From NCBI RefSeq assembly GCF_050624435.1, contig NC_134539.1, positions 124,315,025-124,379,024 on the forward strand: DNA of 64,000 bases. The letters run 5' to 3'. Under the pieces are notes generated by a model. That model was not told the DNA's origin. It searched no databases and saw only the letters and a program-made list of their open reading frames with translations. The stretch comes from Tenrec ecaudatus (Eukaryota; Chordata; Mammalia; Afrosoricida; Tenrecidae). The position numbers and the translations under genes were made by a program. Positions 1 to 13,231 of this stretch are shown here, in pieces (position 1 is the stretch's first letter; each line of letters opens with the position of its first letter).

Positions 1-100
1 AGGAAAAGGGCAATCCAAGGATCAGACCCAGAGAGGTCATGTCGCCTCAGGGAACCCATCTTGATCGGCTTGACTAAATTATGGAGTTGAGTGAACATAA

Positions 101-289
101 AACCAAACCAAACTCACTGTCATCGAGTCAATTCTGATGCAGAGGGAGTCCACAGGAAGAAGTGGAGCTGCTCCTGGGATTCCAAGACTGTAACCCTTTC
201 TGGGAGCCTGAAGCCTCCTCTTTCTCCCACGGAGCAGTGGCGGGTTTCAAACTGCCGGCCTGGTAGTTCGTGCCCCCGGGAGCCTCCCT
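101..289 (-). mobile_element. AfroSINE, near full length
   Basis: The antisense tail 'CCAAACTCACTGTCATCGAG' opens the copy. The body follows, with 'TTTCAAACTGCCGGCC', and the tRNA-like head ends in 'GGGAGCCTCCCT'. The order tail, body, head shows minus orientation. It is moderately diverged. Bases 1-100 before it hold nothing I recognise. Confidence 0.85.
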
Positions 290-589
290 AGGGCCCATCT
301 GGCTTCAGCCTGAGGGAGGGGTGGTGCAGAGACAGCACGGAGGTGAGGGGGCTTTCAGGCCGGCCTAGGGGGCAGCATGGAAGAGAGAGGACTGGCCAAC
401 TGATGCACAAGGGGCAAAGGTGAGCCCCGCTACTCTTGCTGCACACAGACACTGCTGCCCAGTTGCCCCTTCAGAACCCCGAGGGAGGAGCTCTGTTTGG
501 GGGAGTTTGGGAGAGGGTGTCAGGAAAAATCCAGCGCATGAGCAGCTCCCGGGGGCACCACATCAGGGCCTGGGGTGGGTGGAGGCTTC

Positions 590-668
590 CTTAATCCCCC
601 TGAGCCTCAGTCTTCTCATCTGTGAAATGTCCACCTCTGGGCGTGTTGTGAGGACTAAAGTGGAGTGA
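590..668 (-). mobile_element. MIR core fragment
   Basis: The string 'GAGCCTCAGTCTTCTCATCT' followed by a 'GTTGTGAGGACTAAA' segment is the reverse of the MIR core. This ancient SINE is shared by all mammals. The flanking sequence from 290 to 930 is otherwise unique-looking and has no coding signal. Confidence 0.8.
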
Positions 669-929
669 GAAAAGCCGGGGTACGGTCACTGTAAACGCGG
701 CTGCCCATTCGTGCCCGCCTGGGCCTGTGCCCTTGACGTGTGACTTGCCAGCTCCTCTCATCCACAAGCACATTTCTCCACCTCCAGAATCGAGGTTTGG
801 CCACGTGCTTCCGCCAATGGGACAGCGGCCAACACGATGCAAAAGCAGACTAAGAATGTGCTGGATCAATCTGTAACCCCCTCTCAGGGGGTCAGACAAC
901 AGAAATGCATGAGGGGAGCCAGCAGTTCG

Positions 930-1157
930 TGTAAGACATTAAAAAAATAATGTATAAATTATCAAGGGTTCATGAGGGAGGGGGTGGAGGAGGGAGAGAA
1001 AAAAATGAGGGGCTGACACCAAGGGCTCAAGTAGAAAGAGAATGTTTTGAAAATGATGATGGCAACATATGTACAAATGTGCTTGACACAAGGGATGGAT
1101 GTATGGATTGTGATAACAGCTGCAAGAGCCCCCAAGAAAATTATTTTTTTTTAAATA
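930..1157 (+). mobile_element. 3' end of the window's L1/half-L1 family
   Basis: This short, heavily 5'-truncated copy aligns by eye with 57421-57625. It shares 'GGGTTCATGAGGGAGG', 'CCAAGGGCTCAAGTAGAAAG', 'ATGTACAAATGTGCTTGACA' and a terminal 'AAATTATTTTTTTT' run. It is the same 3' end that closes the elements at 42.2, 48.9, 52.8 and 57.6 kb. Confidence 0.85.
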
Positions 1158-1301
1158 AGGTGCTGAGGGGCATGGCTTTGCTCTCTGGCTTTCACAGAAC
1201 CCAGCCGCCGAATGAATAAACCCATCCAAGCATGCTGGATGAGGACAGACGCACGGCCCAGGTGCCCCATCACCATGGCCAACAGCCACCAAGCCCCCGT
1301 A

Positions 1302-1317
1302 GCAGCGCCACCTAGTG
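1302..1317 (-). promoter_or_regulatory. Candidate CTCF binding site
   Basis: On the minus strand the site reads CACTAGGTGGCGCTGC. This fits the CTCF core CCASYAGRKGGCRS, with one mismatch at the first positions. It lies in apparently unique DNA (1160-1937). Motif match only; occupancy is unknown. Confidence 0.45.
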
Positions 1318-1937
1318 TAGCAGCGGCTGATTGTAGAAGGCGAGTTGGCCCAGCCAAGACCAGCAGAAGGCCTGCCCAACCCCAAATGCCGGCCTGATAA
1401 AACATGAGCACAGACACGGATTGTTTAAGCCCCATCTTTGGGTGCTTTGTCACAAAGAAACACCTGGTTGACAGATGATGCTTCTGCCCAAGATGAAGGA
1501 ACCAGAAGCAGATTTATCTTCCAGCCTGAAGCAACCAAAACAACCAGGTAAGACTCTTGGACACAGATGGGCGATGAGGGATGGTGAGCGATGGTGAAAG
1601 GGCCATGCGAGCCCTAGAAGACCTAGCTACTGTCGAAAGCATTTCCCGGCCGCAGCGCAGGCAGAGGGCAGCTAGGAAGACACCAGGGTCGCGTCTAGGA
1701 GGGACCAAGTCTGAGAGAACGAGGCTCTGCAAAGAAAGAACCCCGGAGAGATGCGGAGGGTCCCACTGTACACTCGGCAGAGACCTTGCCCGTGTGGGAG
1801 CGTGAGGAAACTACCTGACGGCAGGAACTAGAGGGCGATGTGTGGAGCTCGCACCAAGCCAGGAATCGTGCCGGCCCACTGGGCAGGTGTCATGCATGGG
1901 CCCTGAGTACAATACTCAGGGAGAGGGCATGCCCAGT

Positions 1938-2025
1938 ACTCACTGCCATCAGGCTACTTCTAACTCGGGGGACCCTCAAAGGCAGGGTGGAACTGCCCCT
2001 GCGGGCTTCCGGGACTGCGGCTCTT
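1938..2025 (-). mobile_element. AfroSINE tail-half fragment
   Basis: 'CACTGCCATCAGGCTACTTC' and 'GGAACTGCCCCTGCGGGCTT' match the tail half of an AfroSINE read in reverse. The tRNA-like head is missing. It directly abuts an older L1 3' end. Confidence 0.75.
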
Positions 2026-2039
2026 CTCCCCACCCCTGG

Positions 2040-2290
2040 CAGTTTTATGGGCACATAATTTACATAGCATACAGTTCAGCAGTTCAATCGTTCGATCATA
2101 TCAAGACAAATTATACAATCACATCCAAAGCACGTCCCCCACCCCACCATGGTTCAATCAACTTCAACATGAGTTGTGCAATCACACTCCGTTCTAGTGC
2201 TGCCTCCCCCTCCCGCCCTCATTATCCACTCCCCAAACCCCCATTCCTCCCCCCAACCCCCCCACCCTCCAGCCCAGTGTGTCCCTATAA
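2040..2290 (-). mobile_element. Old L1 3' end (L1M type)
   Basis: 'CATAATTTACATAGCATACA' followed by 'ATTATACAATCACATCC' resembles the reverse of old mammalian L1 3' ends, whose sense strand ends near 'GTGAATTATATCTCAATAAA'. A C-rich tract follows (2215-2285). It resembles the copy at 32325-32470. Confidence 0.6.
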
Positions 2291-2544
2291 AACCATTTTT
2301 TTCTTCTTTTTCAGGGGATAGCGCGAACGCAGTCCCCCACTACCACAGATTATGCAGTCAAGTTTCCCACATTTGGGGAAATGGCAGGGGTCAGCACACC
2401 CGGAGTGCAATGGGTGAGCCTCGCCCTGGGAAAACCACCTTCGTGATCCTGGCGTCAGGTAAGTATTCCCCTGTAACACCTTGTATCAGTTGTTCTCATC
2501 CTACATCCACCACCCCTGCTGCGCTTCACTGGTGGGTTACGCAA

Positions 2545-3815
2545 CAGAAAACAACGAAACACAAATCACTCCGAGGTGGCAAGGACACGCTCTTATTAGT
2601 GTAAAGACAAAAGCAGAAGCCACGCGTGAGAGGGAGAAGACCCCATCAACATGCAAAAGCCCAGGGCAGAAGGTTCTGTCATGGAACAACTAGAGATGCT
2701 TACACCCAGAACAATTTCAGATCATGGCTTCAGGGAGGTCAAGTGGCCCAGGACCCTGTCTGATTCAGCATAATCAAGATGACCGTGGTCTCTGCCTGAT
2801 AATCAGGCTGCTCAGGACTCAGGCCGCTGGCTAGGGCGGCTCTGCCAGGGCTTGGTCTGACTAGACCCTCTGCAGAAGGGTTTTGGTCTCCCACTGTCCT
2901 CCACGGCCTTCCATAAAGTGGGTGTTCCTGATTCTAGCACGAATGCTTTTCTCTTCCCCGTATTCGAGTTCTGCAATTGTCCTCCTCAGAGCACACAAGC
3001 TGGTTGGCTTCCTGTGTGGGCTTAGTTGACAGGGCCTGGAACTGTGTGAGCAGAAAGCTTCCTCTACGTCCATAAAGAGGGGCGGCAGGTGGCTTTGAAA
3101 TGCTGACTTTGTAGTTAGCCGTCCAATGTGGAACACACTACCCGCCAGAACTCCTTCATGCCCCAGTGTGGAGAAAACTAATTTGTGCCAGGAGCATCTT
3201 AATACCTCAAGACCTGAAAGGATCAGACTGTATTCAAATGACTGCATGTCAGAAAACCTAACTGGTGTGAGAACTGAAACATAGCATTCTTAACTGTATC
3301 CCAGCAACTACACATATAACTAAGGATGCGATATATATTTTATATCATTCTATTTTGCAAAGACCTTTCCGATAGAAACGTGCTATTCAATTGTGCCCAT
3401 TGCCCAGGTGACACAGGTTAAGAGAACGCGCATTAGCCGTCCAGCACATAGCATGTTCAATAAAGGCTTTGCTCTATCAACAACTCTCCACAATCAAATG
3501 GCTTTTTCCACGCTGCACATTCTCTACAGAGATCACAGCTCAACCTGCCCAGACCTTCGCTTTCAGGGGGCACTCGGTCTGCGTGGTCCTGGAACAAGTA
3601 GGAGCCGTACCGCATGCTGGTTCCAGTCCTAGCTCTCTGCCTTAACTAGCAGCGTGGCCTTCCCCTCCTCCATCCCGATTCAGGTCCCCGCAGGGTGAGG
3701 GAGGCAGAATCAGATCTCCTGGAAACCTCCTCGCCAAAGACCCTCAACCACCCTCAAGTGAAAATTCTCAATGGCATTTCCTTCCCCGACACACCTTCTT
3801 CAGGAGGGTGTTTTA
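2545..3815. other. Unique intergenic DNA
   Basis: No exon, recognisable transposon or RNA gene was found here. Open frames are short, lack splice context and look random. An AT-rich patch at 3290-3370 has no repeat I can name. Confidence 0.5.
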
Positions 3816-3817
3816 AC

Positions 3818-4875
3818 TTTTTAGTGTGGCTTGGGTGAAAGTTTACAGAGCAAACCAGTTTTCTGTTCAACAACCTAGAGCACTTTGTCTCAGGACACTG
3901 GTTGGCACCCGCGCAATGTTAACAGCGCTCTCCCAAGGCCGCCTGGTTCCATCCCGTTCCTCCTCCTCTCCCGCCGCTCCCAGTCCCCTGAGCTGTGTGT
4001 GGGGCACTGCTGCCCCTTTGGGCTCCTGTGGCCGAGGGTGCTAAGGAGTCCAGTGCACGCGGGTGCTATGGTCCACTTTATAGACTTGCCTCTTGGTCAG
4101 CTGAAAGTGGATCCCCAGGGTGGGTTCAATTCCAGGCTGGAAGGGTAGCTGAGGATCACAGTCTTTGGGGATCCACCAATCTTTATAAGACAAGTAAGTC
4201 TGATCACGTTGATGACTTTGGTTTTGCTCTACATTTTTACTCCGTCTGTCCAGGATGTCCTGTTGTGATTCATATCAGAGCAGTCGATGAGGCTTTCTGC
4301 TGTCTCAGAGACTCGCGGGGCCAGTCCCATGGCTAGCGATCAGAATTCGCTCCTGGCAGTGAGTATTGGCAGCGGGACACCAGCTGGTCCGTCCGTCCTC
4401 GGAGCGGAGGAGGCGTGGCCCCTGTGGCTCCTTAGCCCTTTGCACCGTGTCCTTGAGTCTTTTTCTTCCCTCTTCTTTGTCCCCATGAGGAGAAGCCAAG
4501 CATTGTCTTCAACGTGGCTACTTGCAGGCTTTAAAGACCCCAGGCACTAGTCTGCCAAAGAATGGGTAACATTGTGTCTGTGGATTAGGTGATGCCAATG
4601 GACTTAGATGGCCCTTGAGACTGTGAGCCTAAGCCCCCAAGCCCAGTGACTCCATCTCTCAAAGTTTACAGAACTTAGCCCATCTGCTCTAAGACATCCG
4701 TGGACATACTTGCAATACATACAAACACATATGCAGCGATGCCTCTGCCATGTATATATACAGACATAGATGATGTAGATATAGGTGCATAGTGAGGGCG
4801 TAATCCCGTCTGCCTTGCCCACATCTGCTGAGCTTGCATGTCTGTTTTGTATCTACTGGTAGAATACTGTTTGTT
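3818..4875 (-). mobile_element. L1 3' UTR, afrotherian type
   Basis: The segment opens with a 'GGGTGAAAGTTTACAGAGCA' motif and later has 'GCAGGCTTTAAAGACCCCAG'. These are hallmarks of the long non-coding 3' UTR of afrotherian L1s read antisense. The copies at 43.0 and 49.7 kb share the 'TTTAAGA(C/T)CCCAGATGCT' block. No ORF2 sequence is attached. Confidence 0.7.
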
Positions 4876-4879
4876 ATCC

Positions 4880-5272
4880 AGGGTTTTTGAAGTATGGTGC
4901 TGGCAAAGAATATTGAAAGTAACATGGTGCCAAAACAGCAAATAAATCTGTCTTGGAAGAAGTACCGCCAGAATGTTCCTTGGAGGCAAGCATGGCGAGG
5001 CAGCCTCACATACTTGGGACATGTTATCAGGAGGGACCAGCCCCTGGAGAAGGACATCAAGCTTGGTAGAGGGCCAGAGGAAAAGAGGCAGGCCCTGGAC
5101 AAGACGGCTGGACACAGTGGCTGCCAGGATGGGCGCAAACCTAATTGTGGGGCGCAAAACAATTGTGGGGCGCAAAAACAATTGTGGGGGTGCTGCGGGA
5201 CTGGGTAGAGTTTCGTTCTGTTGTCTTGGGGTTCTTGTGAGTTGGAACAAACTTGACAGCACCTAACGACAG
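4880..5272 (+). mobile_element. RTE retrotransposon, 3' end of ORF2 and tail
   Basis: Sense-strand sequence encodes the degraded C terminus of an RTE reverse-transcriptase polyprotein, including TYLGHVIRRDQPLEKDIKLG. It runs into the tail 'GACAGCACCTAACGACA'. A three-fold 18-19 base duplication at about 5135-5190 distorts the tail. The copy is 5' truncated, which is normal for this LINE clade. Confidence 0.85.
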
Positions 5273-5298
5273 CTCCAGCTCAGCATGATCCGCCTGTG

Positions 5299-5316
5299 CC
5301 AGCAGATGGCGCTGCG
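5299..5316 (+). promoter_or_regulatory. Candidate CTCF binding site
   Basis: CCAGCAGATGGCGCTGCG is a close match to the CTCF core. It lies 27 bases beyond the RTE end and runs straight into a homopolymer C tract. Motif evidence only. Confidence 0.5.
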
Positions 5317-5336
5317 CCCCCCCCCCCCCCCCCCCC
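5317..5336 (+). repeat. Homopolymer C tract, about 20 bases
   Basis: An uninterrupted run of about 20 C lies directly after the CTCF-like site. It is likely length-variable and prone to sequencing error. Confidence 0.9.
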
Positions 5337-6035
5337 GCAGGTTCGATTGCGCAACACCCGCTGCATACCCAACGTTGTCTCCAGAAAGGAAGTGCAGCGC
5401 AAAGGCAATTGCCGCTTGAACCTTCCTTTCCAGAACCTGGCACTTCAGCCAGTGACCCTGTGTGGTGTGTACTTAGAATGGACGTGGGACTTTGGAAAGA
5501 AGAATCTGACTTTCATCATCAATTGCCAGCTGCTCCCCCTCTTTCCCGGCCACCCTTGTTTTTAAAAACGGAACGCCCAGGTGCGCAGGGGTGACAAAAG
5601 GTGAGTAGGAGGTGTACAGCAAGGATTGTTTGCTTTCCTCTTCATAGCCTCCACCGCCTTGGGCACTTGGTTGGTAATAGGTTTATGTTGCTAGACTGAT
5701 TGATGGAATTGAAACCAGAGATAGAGACTGAAAGGCTAGGTCAGAGAAGCTGGGCCCAAGAGAGAATTCGGTCCAGACGGTACATTTACATGGTGCAAAT
5801 GAGACCCCAAGAGAAAGAGGAAAAGCTGGGTGCCTGGCACAAAGCAGATGCTCACAAACACCTGTGGAACTGATTCAGGGCTCTTGCCGACATGCTCGCT
5901 GTCCACAGGGTGGCGGCCTTTTCCCGACTTCACAGGTGGTAAGCCCGCTGTCCGTCAGGAGGGGGCTGGCCAAGCACTTTGTGTCCAGCTCCGAAGGACA
6001 GCAGTTTACGTTTTCTGTCCGCTTTTGCATTTCTG
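5337..6035. other. Unique intergenic DNA
   Basis: I see no gene, repeat or RNA signature. Open frames here are short and lack splice or start context. Confidence 0.5.
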
Positions 6036-6039
6036 GGTA

Positions 6040-6140
6040 ATTTTGTCAAGCACCTTCTCATGTATGTTTATCCCGAGGAATCACAAAGGATGAACTGTTA
6101 TTGCTCCAATTTGGCAGAAGACAGTGAGCTCAGTGAGTGG
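6040..6140 (+). mobile_element. MIR fragment
   Basis: 'CCTTCTCATGTATGTTTATC' followed by 'GGCAGAAGACAGTGAGCTCA' follows the sense MIR core and 3' region at low identity. The sequence from 6145 to 6900 is otherwise unrecognised. Confidence 0.55.
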
Positions 6141-6909
6141 GAAGGGAATTGCAGTCCTTCCCTCTGCCTTCTTATTTTGAAGTGGGGTGTCTGGGGGTTA
6201 CAAGAATTCACTAAAACACATTTTCATTTGATAATTTTTTTTCCTAACGGCTTCTGGGTGGCCTTAAAATGAACCTTCCTTTAACAACCACCTTAAAACA
6301 AACAGCTCCCGCCCAATTTGAGTCCCCGTTCATGTTCACCTGGGTGGCTTGGGCTGCTTGAATTATTCAGTTAATGAGGGGAAAAAAATGCCAACTGAGA
6401 TAGATCTGATACTAGATGGTGAGCTCACACCACGTGAAGGCCAACTGACACCAAGACGCATTGTTGGAGAGGAAGACTGGGGAGGAGGGGCAGGAGTTAA
6501 ATCAAGGAAATGGGGGGAGAAGAGAGTGACCCACAGGACCACTCCAGCCCAGGACAGAAAAGCCAGGCTGGGCTGGTGGGCACTTGTTCCTGGTGGGAGG
6601 CGGGCTTAGATACAAAAAGGGAAGGGAGAAAAAACTAGGACGGTATTGTTCATTTGAATGTTACAGGTGTAACTTTTTGTTTAGTTGGTAAATTTACTTT
6701 TGGTTTCATGGTCACACGAGAGCTATAAGCATATAAACCTAGTGTTATGTTTATACATAAATAACAAAATTGTTAGTGGGCATCCCGGGGCATGTTTGTT
6801 TGCACACAGGGATTGCACACAGTCAGGCCTGAGAAACAAACGCATTTGCCTCCAGGAAGGGGTCTAGCCATAGCCTAACATTCCTCATCATGGGAAGGAG
6901 CCTCTAGAC

Positions 6910-7108
6910 CAGTGGTTCTCAACCTTCCACACGCCGCGACCCTTTCATACGGTTCCTCATGTTGTGGTGACCCCCCCCCCACCACCACAAAATGATTTTT
7001 GTTGCTACTTCATCACTGGAATTTTGCTACTGTGATGAACCGGGTCACCCCTATGAAAGGGTTATTTGACCCCCAAAGGGGTCGCGACCCACAGATTGAG
7101 AACCACTG
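6910..7108 (-). mobile_element. SPIN-type hAT MITE
   Basis: The element is 199 bases and starts CAGTGGTTCTCAACC. It ends in the inverted repeat GATTGAGAACCACTG, with an internal 'GGGGTCGCGACCC' sub-terminal block. Flanks are CTCTAGAC on the left and CTCTAG(G)AC on the right. These form an 8-bp hAT target duplication of the form NTCTAGAN with one inserted G. Termini and internal 'GTTGCTACTTCAT' match the SPIN family. It is non-autonomous, with no transposase. Confidence 0.88.
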
Positions 7109-7404
7109 CTCTAGGACGAGGCGGGAGCAGGGGCCACTGCCAGGTCCTGAGCAGGACAGGAGAAAAGCACTCCTCCTCATCATACCCAGGGCATCCCGCA
7201 GGTGGACTCCAGGCTGAGGGACCCCGGCCAGACTGACAACTGGCACCCAGTTTAATCAAGAGGGCAAAAGCATGGTGGACCTCCAAAATTAGGGTGAACA
7301 TACCCAGGGCCCTTCACCCAACTTCACGTGTCTACAGCTAGTAGGGGCTCCCCTCCACCCCGGTAGCCCTCAGTGTTTGGGTGTGAAAACCGCTTGCCTT
7401 GCTC

Positions 7405-7700
7405 CAGCAGTGGTCTGTCTGTACAGTATGACCGCTAGTGAGTGACTTCACTCAGCACAGCACCCTCCAGGTTGTAGGTAGTTTACGGGGTGTCTCTCCT
7501 TGTACTAAGTACCCATCGCGTGTAGGTACCAGTTTGTCTAGTCTCCCATGGATGGGCATTAGAAGCATCTCCATCTAGTCGCGACTGACGAGAGCTGAGA
7601 GGATGGTGCCCTTGTTTCTCTCCATGTCACAGCCCTTCAGCCAAGGCCTTTGCACCCTTTCCTGGGGTAAAGTGAGCATGTTTTCACTTGTACACAAGGT
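7405..7700 (-). mobile_element. Old L1 fragment
   Basis: 'TGACTTCACTCAGCACAGCA' followed by 'CCATGGATGGGCATT' resembles the antisense of the L1 ORF2 / 3' UTR junction ('cttcactcagcataat ... gttgatgggcac'). It is diverged and its boundaries are soft. Confidence 0.6.
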
Positions 7701-7704
7701 ATGT

Positions 7705-9840
7705 TAACTAGCAATAGGACTGCTCTTTTTACCTGGGAACTAAATATGGTCTTTATATTTGATTCCGATTACACACAATGTCTGAAAATGGGAAAATTCA
7801 GAGACTGCGCAGATGGATAGCTGTTAGAGGCGGGAAAAGGAAACGGGAATGAACCATGGCACGGGAGAGGCGCCAGCACCTAGGGATGCAGCAGAGGCCC
7901 ACCCCTTCAGCCAGCCCTCACCTCACCAGACCAGGTTTCTGGACCCTAATCACTCCAAACAATCCATAGCACCGTGGTTCTGTCTCTTTCCGTGTCCGGT
8001 CCTTAATCATAAAGCAGGTCAGTCACGAGGAGGAGGGCCTCCACGAGAAGGCTACAGGGACAGTGACTGCAACCACCATTGTGGGGACGGCCCAGTACCG
8101 GGCAGTTGTGGACTGTACAGACAGGGCTGATGAGTCTAAACTGACATGACCACACGCGACAACACAGTTTGGGGGCAACTGGACAGGGAGGGAGGTGGTG
8201 TGAAGAGGTATTTTGGATCCTGACTGCCCAGAATCCTTAGCTCTTTTCCCAAACTTGACCATTGAGCCTCTGTTGGCATAGCAGCAGTTGGTGGGTAGGG
8301 ATGTCGTGCACAATGAGTGGTGTGGACACTGGGATCATAGACACCAGAGACCTACATACAGGTACACTTGACCTCACTGACGGCTAGCAGCTTATTCCCA
8401 GGTGGGAGGAAACTGTGCCTGAAAGCCCAGGATGCCTGAAGTCTGCAACTCTGCTCGCTCTCCTCAGACTACCATCATTGACCCTCTCACGAGACAGAGA
8501 GGAGGCAACTCCCCAGTCCTGGGTAGAAGGGGTACGCAGTGAGATCAAGGATGGGACAGGGAGTTATCTCCCCGAGACCTTGCTAAATAGAACCACCACC
8601 CCCAACCCCACCTTCAGCTCATCCCCCTTTACCTCAGCTCCTCTTCAGACCCACGTGAGCCAAGAGCGACACAACAGCTGGGCGGAGTGAGCCAGGCAAG
8701 CACACAGGGTTCAATGGGCGATCTTGGTTTTTCTGCAGCTGATCTCCATACCTCTCGTCCCTTGAGCCCCACAGAATACAGGTCTGTCCTCCAGAAGCCC
8801 CACTGGTTAGCCTCCCTGATGAGCACTGTGCACTTACTTACCTGTGCAGGAAAAAGTGCTGCCCACAGCCGCCACCTGAATTGCCTCTCCTGGGAGGACA
8901 AAGAGGGCAAGTTTGGGCCCTAGAGATCCCATGAGGGGGCATGTTAGTGGCTTCCCCAGCAAAGGTAGGAACAGATGTTGGGGTTCTGTTGTCTCAGAAC
9001 CTCACTGCCTCAGAAGGTAGCCTCTCCCCTCAAATCGAGCCTTCCAGCTTCTCGAGCCCCACTACCTATCAGCCACACTCCATCGCTCATGGTCTGGTAC
9101 ATTTCCTCGACTGCATGCTCCTTGGAAAAGGCTTTACCATCAGTGTGTATGAATCTACTCCACATTTCTGGAAGCAGAAAATGGATCTATGTAGGCTCAG
9201 ACTCACTAGATGGAAGTGGCAGCAAAGGAAGACCAACCACCTCTGGGCCTAGTACTTCCAGAGATAGGGCCACAAGCCGAGGTGCCTAAAGTGAGGGTAA
9301 GGTCGGGGAGATCATCTTACTCAGCAGAGGCGGGCCAAATGGGACAATCAGGATAGCCCAGGGGAATCAGACAAACACTCAAGTGCCACCAAAGGAGGGT
9401 CCACGTTACTGTACACTCCCAGCTTTTCCAGGTGAGTGGCCAGAACAGGACTTAGATAATCATCTTCGGGCTCAGGGAAGCCTAGGTTGGTCAATGGAAG
9501 GGCTATTGGCCAAAGGTTTTAAAAAGCTAAGCGCCTTTGGGACCAAGAAAGCAGCTGGGATGCTAGCACGTAATGAACTAAGGTCCAAACTGCAGCTCGA
9601 CGAGTCATTCTGCCAAGGGAGGCCGTCTGGGGAGGCCCTGTGGGCAAGGGCTGCGATCAGAGGTCCCCTCCAAGTAGGAGCACGCCTAGACCCTCCAAAC
9701 GAGTCCCAAACCAGGGCAGTCTCTGCTTGACGTCTCCCTCCAACCCCCAACTCTACTCCACCCTAGATACACTCCACTCCCTCCACCTTCCCCACCTACT
9801 CTCACCAGGCCAATCCCTCTACCCCAAAGAAACCCAAACA
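7705..9840. other. Unique DNA downstream of DYNLL2
   Basis: About 2.1 kb between an L1 fragment and the inferred DYNLL2 mRNA end. I see no exon, RNA gene or transposon. The open frames have no homology I recognise. It may include transcription termination sequence for DYNLL2. Confidence 0.5.
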
Positions 9841-9844
9841 GCTC

Positions 9845-11539
9845 ACAAGTGCATCAATCAACCTTTAATGTCCAAAAGAGGCGTGGATGCAGAGCATAGG
9901 AGATGTGGCGGGGTCTCGGCCCCGGCTCCAGAAATGAGGGCGATGAACACAGACAGACACTTCCAACTGGCCACCCATGTCTGAGAGGGAAGGGAAACAC
10001 AGATTTGGACAGCCATAAAAAAATAAACAAAATCTAAAACCAAGCATTCAATCTGCCCCAGACAGTGCAGGGACTTGACAGTGGGAACTCCGTCTGTCAC
10101 TGCCCGTCCCCACCCTCCCCTCTGCCAGCTCCACACACAGAGGGTTTCTCCTGCAGAGGGACAAACAAGAGCTGGTTCCTCCAAGGTGAATCCCACACTT
10201 GCTTCCGGAGACTGGGCAGCTCCATCAGCAGGGAGCCCACGGCCTCACCCAGACGAGGGTCCACAGCCCTCCTACACTTCCTCCCACTTGGGGCTCTGCT
10301 TCCCCTCCACACCCAGAGCCCCTCAGCGCCTCCACGTCCACCTCCCCCATCAGAAACTACCCGCCAGCCATGTTCCCTCTCCATGAGACCCATCCCAGCA
10401 CAATGACAGCTCAGCCATCTCTTCCCAGCTTGCTTGCTAAAAGCCTTCATAGGAGCAGACAGCAGCAGGGCAACAAGGGCCCGAGTCAGGGGGCTGACAC
10501 CTGTCCTCACCCCAAACACCTCCAGAGGTTAACAACAAAAAGTCACTTAGAACTGTTCCCCCATCTGCCCGCATCACCCCCAGATTCCGCACTGTCCTGT
10601 CCCTCCCTCCCCCCTCTACCAGCACACATACACAACACACACAGAGGAGAATCAAGGGAAGACACTGATTTGGTTTGATTGCTAAGACCTAACTAAGGAA
10701 CTACGGTCACCTCAAGTCCTCTTGTCAGCCACCTCGTAAGGCTGCTCCAAGAAAACTCCAAGGGGTGAGAAGCCGGAGGGCTAAGCGGGGAGCAGACAGG
10801 AGGGGAGGAGAGAGAACGAAAAGAAAAGTCACCAGCAAATCCACCCCCAACATTCCCCTAGCGCGAGCACTGCAGGAGGAACACAGACGGTAACCCACAA
10901 AGACACAGCCCTTACTTAGAAACTCTCCTGACAAAGACAGCAAGACACTCCCACACACACACACCACGCACACGAACACGTCTCAGGGCCCCTTGAAGAA
11001 TCTACCCTGACCCCACACTCTGCCCCGAGTCGCAGAATCACAGTTCAGTGGACTAGTCTCCCTGGTACTACAGCAACCCCCCCCCCATCTCCCTCTCCTT
11101 GCCACCCCCAATTCCTCCCCGGTCTGCCCCCCTCAGCACCCCCCACTGGAGGAGCAAGCTGCAGGGATGTCCTTCCACCTCCAGCAGACGTGCCAGTGTC
11201 TTCCACTAGCCCTCCTGGCTTAGGGCCTTTGTGGAGGGCTCTCGACTGCGGATGGGCAGAGAAAGAGAAAAGGGAGGGGAAGGGAGAGGTTTCCTAGTGC
11301 AATACAACCAAAACAAAAACCAAAACAATTCGTTTTAAAGTCTTGAAAATGAAACATAAAGCAGCCTTCTTCCCCAGGCAACTAAACAGAAAGAAGTTTG
11401 GTTTTGTTTACTGCGACAGACACATGAAATCGAGTATACAGTCCATGCAGCAGCACAGCCATTGGAGAGGACATCCTGGTGCTGGCCCCCAGTGCCAGAC
11501 AGTCCCAGCAAGGCCGCCTGCCTGCCTTCGCCTCGGCAC
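9845..11539 (-). other. DYNLL2: DYNLL2 3' untranslated region (inferred)
   Basis: The sequence follows the DYNLL2 stop codon on the minus strand for about 1.7 kb until an ATTAAA signal at 9869-9864. A GT-rich stretch lies downstream of that signal, around 9830-9850 (minus strand TTGTGAGCTGTTTGGGTTT). No transposon interrupts the interval, which is unusual for this window and suggests constraint. Its stop-proximal part contains AT-rich tracts and CA-rich patches, for example 10955-10975. The exact end is an inference; other polyadenylation sites could exist. Confidence 0.65.
9864..9869 (-). terminator. DYNLL2: Candidate polyadenylation signal ATTAAA
   Basis: Minus-strand ATTAAA is the commonest variant poly(A) hexamer. 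The GT-rich downstream element lies at a plausible spacing. No AATAAA is apparent on this strand in the interval after the stop codon. Confidence 0.6.

Positions 11540-13231
<1,692 letters not shown>

Noticed and set aside
4675-5262. A 195-codon minus-strand open frame
   Set aside because: It runs antisense across an L1 3' UTR and an RTE tail, so it is a shadow of transposon sequence.
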